Source: Flammeovirgaceae bacterium UBA2371
GTDB taxonomy: Bacteria > Bacteroidota > Bacteroidia > Cytophagales > Cyclobacteriaceae
Direction: 5' to 3'
Assembly (NCBI GenBank): GCA_002345965.1
Contig: DDTF01000015.1
Location: 1 to 8,771, forward strand
Length of the DNA: 8,771 nt
Shown here one piece after another: positions 1-6,468 of the stretch. Made by a program: the position numbers and the translations under genes. Below the pieces are notes generated by a model. The model was not told where the DNA came from, made no database searches, and saw only the letters and a program-made list of their open reading frames with translations. Position 1 is the first letter of the stretch; every line of letters begins with the position of its first letter.

Positions 1-1
1 C

Positions 2-583
2 GTTCCATGCGTATTGTATGGTGGAGGAGAGCAAGTGCATTTTGTCGCGCCCATGATTTTGTTCCGTGAACTCGTTTACACCAACGATGCTCACTTTGTA
101 CATTTGAACATTGAAGGAGAAGAGTACCAAGCTATTCTTCAGGAAGTTCAGTTTCACCCCGTAAGTGAAATTCTACTTCATGCAGACTTTCTTCAAATCA
201 GCGAATCGAGAAAGATCAGAATGGACATCCCCATTCGTTTGGTAGGACAGGCTGCTGGCGTATCCAAAGGAGGAACACTAGTTCGTAAAAAAGCCACATT
301 AAAGGTGTATGGCTTTCCTAAAGACATGCCCGAGCACATCGATGTAGATGTTACAGAGCTTGACTTTCACCATGCCATTAAGGTAATGGACATGAAAATG
401 CCAAACCTTGAGTTCATGGATCCAAAAAGATCGCCAATTGCCGTAGTAGAAGTTCCTCGTGCCGCTAAGATGGCTGCTGAAGAGGCTGCTGCTGCCGCTG
501 CTGCTCCCGCTGCCGCTGCTGCTCCTGCTGCCGCTGCCGCTCCTGCTGAAGGCGAAGCAAAAAAGGAAGCACCTAAAAAGTAA
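2..583 (+). CDS. rplY: 50S ribosomal protein L25/general stress protein Ctc, 5' end cut by the window
   Basis: L25 (long TL5/CTC form) binds 5S rRNA in the large ribosomal subunit. The frame is open to the left edge (it reads VPCVLYGGGEQ from base 2), so the true start is outside the window, and the TTG at 14 is not the start. Visible are the end of the N-terminal 5S-rRNA-binding beta-barrel, with the typical FHPVSEILLHADFLQ stretch, and then the C-terminal CTC domain (IPIRLVGQAAGVSKGGTLV, then the EHIDVDVTELDFHHAIKV region). The protein ends in a low-complexity Ala/Pro segment and a basic EAKKEAPKK tail, as is common in Bacteroidota L25. About 20-25 N-terminal residues are probably missing, judged from family length. 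A hairpin terminator follows the stop by 15 bases, and pth is next on the same strand. Identification is firm; only the start is unknown. Confidence 0.96.
   Translation, partial: VPCVLYGGGEQVHFVAPMILFRELVYTNDAHFVHLNIEGEEYQAILQEVQFHPVSEILLHADFLQISESRKIRMDIPIRLVGQAAGVSKGGTLVRKKATLKVYGFPKDMPEHIDVDVTELDFHHAIKVMDMKMPNLEFMDPKRSPIAVVEVPRAAKMAAEEAAAAAAAPAAAAAPAAAAAPAEGEAKKEAPKK
485..547 (+). repeat. GCN/CCN low-complexity repeat encoding the Ala/Pro tail of L25
   Basis: An uninterrupted run of GCT/GCC alanine codons broken by single proline codons. Two imperfect 18-base units (506-523 and 524-541), each encoding PAAAAA, are followed by a partial third (542-547). The run starts with seven alanine codons (485-505). 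It encodes a flexible tail rather than a folded domain. Because it is repetitive, its length may vary between strains by slippage. Confidence 0.8.
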
Positions 584-598
584 GCAATCCAATGTTTT

Positions 599-639
599 AA
601 ATCCCGTTCCGAATACTTCGCGAACGGGATTTTTCTTTT
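599..639 (+). terminator. Rho-independent-type terminator between rplY and pth
   Basis: ATCCCGTTC (601-609) pairs perfectly with GAACGGGAT (622-630), and the flanking A/T bases extend the stem. Inside, CGAA (610-613) can pair with TTCG (617-620) around a 3-base loop, leaving C621 bulged. The stem is followed by TTTTTCTTTT (630-639). It starts 15 bases after the rplY stop and ends 25 bases before the pth start. Confidence 0.75.
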
Positions 640-664
640 CTTGCCATGCTGAAATTGCCTTGAT

Positions 665-1225
665 ATGAAATACTTGATTGCCGGATTGGGGAACATAGGA
701 GCAGAATACGAACTGACACGCCACAATATTGGCTTTCTCATTCTGGACAGAATTGCCGACAACAAGGGTATTGCATTCACCACATCACGTTATGCCGACA
801 AGGCAGAACTGAAATACAAGGGGCGACAGCTTCATTTTATCAAACCCAATACCTACATGAACCTCAGCGGAAAGGCGATTGCCTTCTGGCTGCAGGAACT
901 GAAAATACCCAAAGAAAACCTGCTGGTGGTAGTTGATGACCTGGCTTTGCCTTTCGGCACATTGCGGATGAGGTCAAAAGGAAGTGCTGCCGGCCACAAC
1001 GGACTCATCAATATTGAAACACTCACTGGCGGACAAAACTACGCGCGCCTCCGATTTGGAGTAGGTAACAATTTCGGAAAAGGGCAACAAGCTGACTACG
1101 TGTTGAGTAATTTCGATAAGGCCGAATTTGAGGAGCTTCCTCCTCTTATGGACAAAGCAGAAACCATGATACTCTCCTTCTGCACCATTGGTGCCGACAG
1201 AACCATGAGTCTTTACAATACTTGA
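665..1225 (+). CDS. pth: Peptidyl-tRNA hydrolase
   Basis: This cytosolic enzyme cleaves the ester bond of peptidyl-tRNAs dropped from stalled ribosomes, recycling tRNA. The 186-residue length fits bacterial Pth (E. coli 194). The family signatures are present: GLGNIGAEYELTRHN (residues 7-21) with Asn10 and the catalytic His20, PNTYMNLSGKA with Asn66, VVDDLALPFG with Asp92 (equivalent to the catalytic Asp93 of E. coli), and AAGHNGL with Asn112. The ATG at 665 puts these residues in register with E. coli numbering. There is no Shine-Dalgarno sequence. The gene follows rplY on the same strand, the usual pairing, but a terminator lies between them. The stop codon is one base from the end of convergent metG. 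Nothing is missing or frameshifted. Confidence 0.97.
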   Translation: MKYLIAGLGNIGAEYELTRHNIGFLILDRIADNKGIAFTTSRYADKAELKYKGRQLHFIKPNTYMNLSGKAIAFWLQELKIPKENLLVVVDDLALPFGTLRMRSKGSAAGHNGLINIETLTGGQNYARLRFGVGNNFGKGQQADYVLSNFDKAEFEELPPLMDKAETMILSFCTIGADRTMSLYNT

Positions 1226-1226
1226 A

Positions 1227-3338
1227 TTAGCTGATCATAGAGCCGGGTGCAACGGGATCGCTGGTGCCAATCAGCTTGAGGGCACCATCCTTGTCCTCTG
1301 CCATCAATATCATTCCCTTCGACTCAAAACCCATTATTTTGCGAGGCGCGAGGTTCACCAAAATAGTTACTTGTTTACCAATCATTTCCTCAGGCGTGTA
1401 ATGCTCGGCAATACCACTCAGCACCGTGCGGGTATCTATGCCGGTATCTACCTGAAGCTTCAGCAGCTTTTTAGACTTCTCTACCCGTTCTGCAGACACA
1501 ACTTTTCCTATGCGCATGTCCATTTTAGAAAAATCATCAAAAGTTATTTCTGCCTTGGCAGCTTCTACAGGTTGGTTTTGCAATTCCATTTTTTTCTTGT
1601 TTTCATTCAATCGGTTGATCTGACCGGCAATCACATCATCTTCAATTTTATTAAATAACAATTCAGCCGCTCCAAGTTGATGGCCTGATGCAACGATTTC
1701 TGCAGTACCCCCATCTTTCCAGGTAAACTGATCCAATGCCAATATCTTTCTCAGCTTTTCAGCACTAAATGGCAAAAATGGCTCGGACAGTATGGCCAGG
1801 TTGGCAGCGATCTGAATCGACAAATTGAGAATTGTACCTACACGCTCCATGTCTGTTTTGGCCAGCTTCCATGGTTCTGTATCTGCCAGGTATTTATTTC
1901 CCAACCGTGCCAGGTCCATGAGGTTGGCCGTTGCCTCCCTGAATCGGTAACTTTCTATAGACGCGCCAATTTTTGCCGGAAACAGTGTCAGTGCTTCTAT
2001 TACATTTTTATCCTGATCCGTAAGCGCTCCTTGTAAGGGAACTTTACCTTCAAAATATTTTTGGGTGAGTACCATGGCCCTGTTGACAAAGTTTCCAAAT
2101 ATGGCCACCAGCTCATTGTTGTTCTTGGCCTGGTAATCTTTCCAGGTGAACTCGCTGTCCTTGGTCTCAGGCAAATTGGTAAGCAATGCATAACGCAACA
2201 CATCCGGTTTGTCAGGAAAATCTTCTATGTACTCATGCATTTCAATGGACCATCCCCGGCTGGTCGACATCTTGTCGCCTTCGAGGTTCATAAACTCATT
2301 GGCTGGTACATTTTGAGGCACAATGTATTGCTCAGCACTGTGAAGCATCACTGGAAAGATGATGCAGTGAAATACAATATTGTCTTTGCCCACAAAGTGA
2401 ACCAATTTGGTTTCCTCGTCTTGCCAATATGCTTTCCAGTCTTCGGCACTTACATTCCCAAAATCACGCTGGGGAGTTGCATAATTGCGGTTGCCTGCTT
2501 CCAACTCCTGGAACAAAGCACGAGTGGCGGAAATATAACCTATGGGTGCATCAAACCAAACGTACAAAACTTTCCCTTCTGCATCGGGCAGAGGCACCTT
2601 GATGCCCCAGTCCAAATCGCGAGTCATCGCTCGGGATTGCAATCCGGCATCAATCCAGGATTTGCATTGTCCGTACACGTTTACCTTCCAATCACTTTTA
2701 TGTCCTTCTAAAATCCACTTTGTCAACCAACCTTCATACTGATCCAGCGGAAGGTACCAGTGCTTGGTGGGTTTTAGAATGGGCACCTTCCCTGTGAGTG
2801 TAGATTTTGGATTGATCAATTCGCTGGGGCTCAGAGAGGAGCCACATTTCTCGCACTGATCTCCATAGGCATTGGTGTGGCCGCATTTAGGGCAAGTACC
2901 CACTATGTACCTGTCAGCCAGAAAGACATTGGCTTCATCATCAAAATATTGCTCTGACGTTTCTTCCGTCAACAGGCCTTTGTTGTACAAAGTGAGAAAA
3001 AATTCCTGCGAAGTCTGATGATGCAAGGGGTCACTGGTACGATGGTACACGTCAAATGATATGCCCAGCTTGTAAAGACAGTCACGGATAAGTGCATGAT
3101 ACTTATCAATAATGGCCTGGGAGGTTGTATTCTCTTTTAGCGCCTGGTTTGGGATGGCTGTGCCATGTTCATCACTGCCACAAACAAAGACTACGTTTTT
3201 TTTATTGAGTCGTAAATACCTTGCGTATACGTCTGAGGGGATATATGCACCTGCCAAATGCCCAATGTGCTTGGGGCCATTGGCGTAGGGTAACGCGGCA
3301 GTTACAGTATATCTTTTGTAATTCTTCTCTTTTACCAT
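1227..3338 (-). CDS. metG: Methionyl-tRNA synthetase with C-terminal tRNA-binding domain
   Basis: Charges initiator and elongator tRNA-Met with methionine in the cytosol. With the start at 3338 the protein has 703 residues, close to E. coli MetG (677). Order: Rossmann catalytic domain with PYANGPKHIGH (HIGH box, residues 24-27), a zinc-binding insertion with Cys149, Cys152, Cys162 and Cys165, the KMSKS-class loop GDKMSTSRG (356-360), an anticodon-binding helical domain, a charged linker (about 565-597), and a C-terminal EMAP/Trbp111-like tRNA-binding domain (about 598-703, with MDMRIGKV and LAPRKIMGFESKGM). The frame extends upstream to an ATG at 3371, which would add 11 residues (MHFVNWKCKIT). 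I prefer MVKEKNYKRYTVTAALPYA because the catalytic fold begins at once and a possible promoter -7 box overlaps the upstream ATG. Kinase 1 lies 54 bases upstream on the same strand. Confidence 0.97.
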   Translation of the reverse strand: MVKEKNYKRYTVTAALPYANGPKHIGHLAGAYIPSDVYARYLRLNKKNVVFVCGSDEHGTAIPNQALKENTTSQAIIDKYHALIRDCLYKLGISFDVYHRTSDPLHHQTSQEFFLTLYNKGLLTEETSEQYFDDEANVFLADRYIVGTCPKCGHTNAYGDQCEKCGSSLSPSELINPKSTLTGKVPILKPTKHWYLPLDQYEGWLTKWILEGHKSDWKVNVYGQCKSWIDAGLQSRAMTRDLDWGIKVPLPDAEGKVLYVWFDAPIGYISATRALFQELEAGNRNYATPQRDFGNVSAEDWKAYWQDEETKLVHFVGKDNIVFHCIIFPVMLHSAEQYIVPQNVPANEFMNLEGDKMSTSRGWSIEMHEYIEDFPDKPDVLRYALLTNLPETKDSEFTWKDYQAKNNNELVAIFGNFVNRAMVLTQKYFEGKVPLQGALTDQDKNVIEALTLFPAKIGASIESYRFREATANLMDLARLGNKYLADTEPWKLAKTDMERVGTILNLSIQIAANLAILSEPFLPFSAEKLRKILALDQFTWKDGGTAEIVASGHQLGAAELLFNKIEDDVIAGQINRLNENKKKMELQNQPVEAAKAEITFDDFSKMDMRIGKVVSAERVEKSKKLLKLQVDTGIDTRTVLSGIAEHYTPEEMIGKQVTILVNLAPRKIMGFESKGMILMAEDKDGALKLIGTSDPVAPGSMIS

Positions 3339-3368
3339 GGTGATCTTACACTTCCAATTAACGAAATG

Positions 3369-3376
3369 CAAAGATG
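3369..3376 (-). promoter_or_regulatory. Possible -7 element of a metG promoter
   Basis: On the minus strand the sequence reads CATCTTTG, followed by C, one base off the Bacteroidota -7 consensus TAnnTTTG. It lies about 30 bases upstream of the preferred metG start. The matching -33 TTTG is poor (only a TTTT at too short a spacing), so metG may equally be co-transcribed from the kinase upstream. Weak call. Confidence 0.3.
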
Positions 3377-3392
3377 GCGATTGAGTGGAAAA

Positions 3393-5555
3393 TTAGCTGA
3401 CCTTTAGCACTTTTTGTTTGTGCTTTTCTCGCTTCAACTCGTCTTCCTTGCGCTGTGCGATGATGGGAATCAGATCAGGAGGAAATAACACTTTGAATAC
3501 AGTATAGCCTTCGGAGGAGGTAGTTACATCTATGCTGCCACCCAGCTTGAGAGTGGCTAACTTGGACAAATAAAGGCCAATTCCACCACTGTCTGATCGT
3601 TCAGAAGCCCTCACAAAAAGCTGAAATATTTTGTTCTTACTGTCCTTTTCAATGCCTATTCCATTGTCAATTACTTTCACACTCACCCACTCCCCTTCAG
3701 TTCCTATCTCTACCCTCACAAAAGGATCTACCCGTGCCGAATCGTTGTGAAACTTGATGGCGTTGTCAATGAGGTTTTCAAGGATAATTTTTGCCATTTC
3801 CTTATCCGATCTGAATTTCAAATCGGGCTGCACCTGATAAGAAATTTTGATTTTGGAAGGCATTTCCTTTTTGCGTTCCAATTCAAGAATCTCCTCAATC
3901 TGGCTTTCAAAATTGATGTACTCGGGAGATAAGATAGAGTGATTGATCTGATTGATGATCAGTAACCTGCTGAGAATGGCATTCAGCTTGGCCGCAGAAG
4001 TATCCAACTTGCTAAGGTAGTCCAAGGCGGCTTCGTCTTTGACGTCCATCATTGCCACATTGCATATCCCTTTCAAGCTGGCCAATGGGCCTCTGATATC
4101 GTGCGAAGTTTTGTAGATAAAATTATCCATCTCATCATTTACTTTCACCAGCGATTCGTTGGATACCACCAGTTCCCGGGTTCGTTCTTCTACTTCGTGT
4201 TCCAGTTGCAGGTTGGCTTCACTCAACATTTTATTTTGAGACTGGATGGTGGCTTTTGCCAGTGCCAATTCCTGATTGATTTTTCTTTGGGATTGATTGG
4301 CCCTGTACATAACAAATGCCAGCCCTAAGGTGAGAAAGGTAATGGTTATGATAAAAGCATATTGTTCTTTTTGCCGAGTGATAACTTCCTGTTGCAGCGC
4401 CAATACCTGATCCTTGGCAGCTATGGTTTTTATGTTTTCACGCTCCTCATGTTCCGTTTGAATTCTGGAGATGTTCCTGATGAGATCTCCGCTGAAAATC
4501 TCTTTGTTCAGTTCGATGTATTTTTGTTGGTATTCAGATGCGGACTGATAATCATCCATGTTGTTGTAGATGGAAACATACAACAGGTAATTGTTCAGAA
4601 TCTGGTCTCGCAAGTTGGTACCCTCAAGTACTGCCTGGCTTTTATTGAGAAATTCCAAAGCCTCACTGGGGTCATTCTCCTCCAGTTGCAATACGGCCCT
4701 GAGATGAAGCGCCTGTGATTCATACATCCGGGAGCCTATCCTTCTGGCTATTTGAATGGTGGTATTCAATTCCTCCCTGGCCTTATTGATGGCCTTTTTC
4801 TTCATAGAGATTTTTGCCAGCGCATAGTGCGCCTCTACCAAAACCTCATCTTTGCATGCGCTCTCGCAGATCGATAGTACCTTGGATACATTGTTCAATG
4901 CTTCATCGTAATTACCCAGATTGAAATAAGCCAGGGCTATATTGATATAGGCCCTGTCCAGATCGTGATCGATCCCATTTTGCTCTTTTAAATCTTTGCA
5001 TTGAATGAAATAGCTGAGGGCATTTTCATAATCCTGCAAATTGGAATAAACAAGGCCAATATTGTTCATGGCAATGCTAATATCCAATGGATTGCCCTCC
5101 TCCTGTCTGAACTGAAGCGATTGAAAGTGATAGTCCAAAGCCTTGTCGTAATTGGCAAAGTCATTATGGGAAATAGCCAGGTTATTCAATAAGAACTTAA
5201 CCTGTTCTTTATAATTATTTCTCTTTGCTATTTCCAACGCATATTCAAAATCAGGAATACATAGTGAAATACCTAATCGCATTCGTACCCATCCATTTGC
5301 ATTGTGTGCTTTTACAATAGATAGGCTATCTCCATTTTGACGGGCTTGAGATACAGCTAGAGTAGAATAGTAAAGTGCAGAATCATAGTTAGTCTCAAGA
5401 TTTTTTCTAAAAAGATCAAACAAGATATTAAAACGATCCTTACCTCTTGACCTTACTAATTCCCTTTTGAGTGAATCAATGACTGAATTTTGTGAATAAG
5501 CCAACTGGTTAGTCATCAAAAGGAAAAACACCAGTATAGTACTAATCCACTTCAT
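3393..5555 (-). CDS. Periplasmic-TPR sensor histidine kinase (kinase 1)
   Basis: Inner-membrane two-component sensor kinase of 720 residues. It has a signal peptide (about 1-21, ending AYSQ), then about seven TPR repeats in the periplasm (about 79-351; repeats end in motifs such as NYDKAL, DYENAL, NYDEAL, DPSEAL). A coiled-coil stretch (360-398) leads to one membrane helix (about 399-418) and a second coiled coil with EHEVEERTRELVVSNESL. The HisKA H-box is YKTSHDIRGPLASLKG with phospho-acceptor His485. HATPase_c has an N-box (Asn594 and Asn598), G1 DNGIG (630-634), F-box IFQLF (643-647) and G2 GGIGLYLSK (657-665), all intact. A basic, charged tail follows (701-720). There is no receiver domain and no response regulator nearby. 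It is divergent from a small lipopeptide gene (145-base gap) and is a paralogue of the kinase at 6469-8520. The stimulus is unknown. Confidence 0.93.
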   Translation of the reverse strand: MKWISTILVFFLLMTNQLAYSQNSVIDSLKRELVRSRGKDRFNILFDLFRKNLETNYDSALYYSTLAVSQARQNGDSLSIVKAHNANGWVRMRLGISLCIPDFEYALEIAKRNNYKEQVKFLLNNLAISHNDFANYDKALDYHFQSLQFRQEEGNPLDISIAMNNIGLVYSNLQDYENALSYFIQCKDLKEQNGIDHDLDRAYINIALAYFNLGNYDEALNNVSKVLSICESACKDEVLVEAHYALAKISMKKKAINKAREELNTTIQIARRIGSRMYESQALHLRAVLQLEENDPSEALEFLNKSQAVLEGTNLRDQILNNYLLYVSIYNNMDDYQSASEYQQKYIELNKEIFSGDLIRNISRIQTEHEERENIKTIAAKDQVLALQQEVITRQKEQYAFIITITFLTLGLAFVMYRANQSQRKINQELALAKATIQSQNKMLSEANLQLEHEVEERTRELVVSNESLVKVNDEMDNFIYKTSHDIRGPLASLKGICNVAMMDVKDEAALDYLSKLDTSAAKLNAILSRLLIINQINHSILSPEYINFESQIEEILELERKKEMPSKIKISYQVQPDLKFRSDKEMAKIILENLIDNAIKFHNDSARVDPFVRVEIGTEGEWVSVKVIDNGIGIEKDSKNKIFQLFVRASERSDSGGIGLYLSKLATLKLGGSIDVTTSSEGYTVFKVLFPPDLIPIIAQRKEDELKREKHKQKVLKVS

Positions 5556-5608
5556 CTATAACTAATTGATTTTTAGGTACATAGGTGACATCATTCATTC
5601 AATTACAA

Positions 5609-5638
5609 TTTAGAACCCACTCAAGCAGTTCATCTTTG
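5609..5638 (+). promoter_or_regulatory. Candidate promoter of the small lipopeptide operon A
   Basis: TTTA (5609-5612), 18 bases, then CATCTTTG (5631-5638). This resembles the Bacteroidota sigma-ABfr pattern TTTG-N(about 19)-TAnnTTTG with one mismatch in each box. Transcription would start near 5645, giving a 5' leader of about 55 bases that is very A/T rich. It sits in the divergent gap opposite the start of kinase 1. Confidence 0.4.
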
Positions 5639-5700
5639 TGCTGTTGATTTTAAACAATAAAAACAATAACCGACTAATTAACAATTTAAATTTTTAAACC

Positions 5701-5844
5701 ATGAAAAAATTATTCTACACTTTGGTATTCGCAGTTGTTACTTCATTTGCCATTTCCTCATGCACAGAAGAAAATATCCGCCCTCAAGATGGAGGTGGTA
5801 GTTCTGGCGATCCATGCCAATTCGGAGGACCTGGTTGCAAATAA
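5701..5844 (+). CDS. Small lipoprotein-like peptide A1 (47 aa)
   Basis: Not a family I can name. It reads MKKLFYTLVFAVVTSFAISS, then Cys21-TEENIRPQD, then a Gly/Ser-rich tail with two more cysteines (Cys39, Cys46) ending PGCK. The lysine start, hydrophobic core and ISSC lipobox predict a signal peptidase II lipoprotein with a mature part of only 27 residues. Glutamates at +2 and +3 after the lipidated Cys resemble the acidic lipoprotein export signal known for surface lipoproteins of Bacteroidota, so it could be surface exposed. It starts in an A/T-rich context without a Shine-Dalgarno sequence, 145 bases from divergent kinase 1, and is followed after 18 bases by another small gene. Residues 1-29 closely match the gene at 8605-8727, a paralogue likewise divergent from a TPR kinase, which argues that this short frame is real. 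Confidence 0.8.
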   Translation: MKKLFYTLVFAVVTSFAISSCTEENIRPQDGGGSSGDPCQFGGPGCK

Positions 5845-5862
5845 TACCTAAAACTTAAGACC

Positions 5863-6039
5863 ATGAAAATTAAACTTCTGTTCTTGTTGCTCGTCATTGC
5901 TTCTCTCTTTTCGTTTGTGTTGCATACCAACGATTCAAAAGTAGAACAAAAACAACACGCTTCATCTATAGAAGACATGAAGGGTGAAAAAGAACCGATG
6001 CAACCTTTCGCCATGACGGACAGAAATCAATTCGATTAA
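5863..6039 (+). CDS. Small exported or membrane-anchored peptide A2 (58 aa), unknown function
   Basis: Begins MKIKLLFLLLVIASLFSFVL, a clear hydrophobic signal or anchor, followed by a hydrophilic charged tail (about 21-58) that contains Glu-Asp-Met-Lys and ends TDRNQFD. It has no cysteine, so it is not a lipoprotein, and no obvious AxA signal peptidase I site, so it may stay anchored in the inner membrane facing the periplasm. It lies 18 bases after peptide A1, and a strong terminator starts 21 bases after its stop, so A1 and A2 form a two-gene operon. A longer frame on the opposite strand (5784-6014) is taken as a shadow. I do not recognise a family. Confidence 0.65.
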   Translation: MKIKLLFLLLVIASLFSFVLHTNDSKVEQKQHASSIEDMKGEKEPMQPFAMTDRNQFD

Positions 6040-6060
6040 CAAGGTCAAACATGCAATTCA

Positions 6061-6096
6061 AACCCTTTCAACATTTTGTTGGAAGGGTTTTTTTTG
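6061..6096 (+). terminator. Strong intrinsic terminator of small-peptide operon A
   Basis: AACCCTTTCAAC (6061-6072) pairs along 12 bases, with one T-G wobble, with GTTGGAAGGGTT (6078-6089) around a 5-base loop. Eight T residues run from 6088 to 6095. It is oriented for plus-strand transcription, which supports the idea that the small genes at 5701-6039 are expressed as a unit. Confidence 0.9.
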
Positions 6097-6468
6097 TTTT
6101 ACATCCACTCCATTAAAACACACCTGTATCTTTACAATTCAAGTAGTTGAATCCTTCAGGAACCATTGCCGTTGCAACAGTTGCTACAAAGATACCACCA
6201 TTCTCATTGTGTCCATTGGTTTTAATATACGTCATTATCAGGTGGTAAGCTTTATGAGTAAGTCTAATTAACTGACCAGCTCTATTACAATAAGCGCAAG
6301 ACTGCTACACAATGCCTAGCAATAAAAAATCTGAAAATGTCAAAAAAATCAAATTTTGTGCAAAATAAGTGAAGTTTCTTACATCGAAATAAGTAAGATT
6401 TTAAGATTTTTTAGGGCATAGAAACCTCAAGAAGGGGTTAAATGTACTGGACGCAAAACGTGGTAAGG
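6097..6468. other. Intergenic stretch with no convincing gene
   Basis: 372 bases between the operon A terminator and the end of kinase 2. The right half (about 6305-6410) is very A/T rich. It holds a 14-base near-palindrome, ATTTTG-TG-CAAAAT (6353-6366), two copies of AAATAAGT (6363-6370, 6387-6394), and a tandem AAGATTTT (6395-6410). No good terminator for kinase 2 is visible. A minus-strand open frame in the left half is listed separately as doubtful. I see no tRNA or mobile-element ends. Confidence 0.6.
6113..6235 (-). CDS. Doubtful small ORF (40 aa) or gene remnant
   Basis: From an ATG at 6235 the frame reads MTYIKTNGHNENGGIF and ends NYLNCKDTGVF, 40 residues. The frame stays open upstream for 23 more codons (to 6304, beginning SCAYCNRAGQ) before a TAG, with no other ATG. 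The composition looks more protein-like than the A/T-rich flank, but there is no start context, neighbour link or recognisable family. It may be the decayed 3' end of a lost gene, a real small protein, or chance. The Gly-Gly is not enough to call a peptide leader. Confidence 0.2.
   Translation of the reverse strand: MTYIKTNGHNENGGIFVATVATAMVPEGFNYLNCKDTGVF

Noticed and set aside
299..783. Two minus-strand ORFs (299-724, 367-783) opposite rplY and pth
   Set aside because: They arise from the GC-rich alanine codon run and cross the ends of two certain genes; the translations are low-complexity Ser/Gly or Ala runs.
2061..2711. 216-codon plus-strand ORF inside metG
   Set aside because: Lies entirely antisense to conserved metG sequence, with no recognisable domain. 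Long antisense frames are common opposite conserved genes.
3339..3371. N-terminal extension of MetG from the ATG at 3371
   Set aside because: The extra residues MHFVNWKCKIT do not look like MetG, and a candidate promoter box overlaps that ATG. The start at 3338 fits the family.
5784..6014. 76-codon minus-strand ORF across the small peptide genes
   Set aside because: It overlaps both plus-strand small genes, which have signal sequences, a paralogue and a terminator. Its product is unremarkable and has no own context, so it is most likely a shadow.
6113..6235. Double-glycine bacteriocin/RiPP precursor
   Set aside because: A Gly-Gly alone is not evidence: no leader pattern, no modifying enzyme or transporter gene is nearby.
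6353..6366. Palindrome ATTTTG-TG-CAAAAT as an operator
   Set aside because: Short inverted repeat in very A/T-rich DNA, not next to any gene start I trust, and not repeated elsewhere in the window.
6377..6399. TCTTAC...GTAAGA hairpin as terminator of kinase 2
   Set aside because: Only 6 pairs of A/T-rich stem, no T-run on the correct side, and about 70 bases past the stop codon.
6363..6410. CRISPR-like or tandem repeat array
   Set aside because: Only two copies each of 8-base A/T-rich words with irregular spacing; no repeat-spacer structure.
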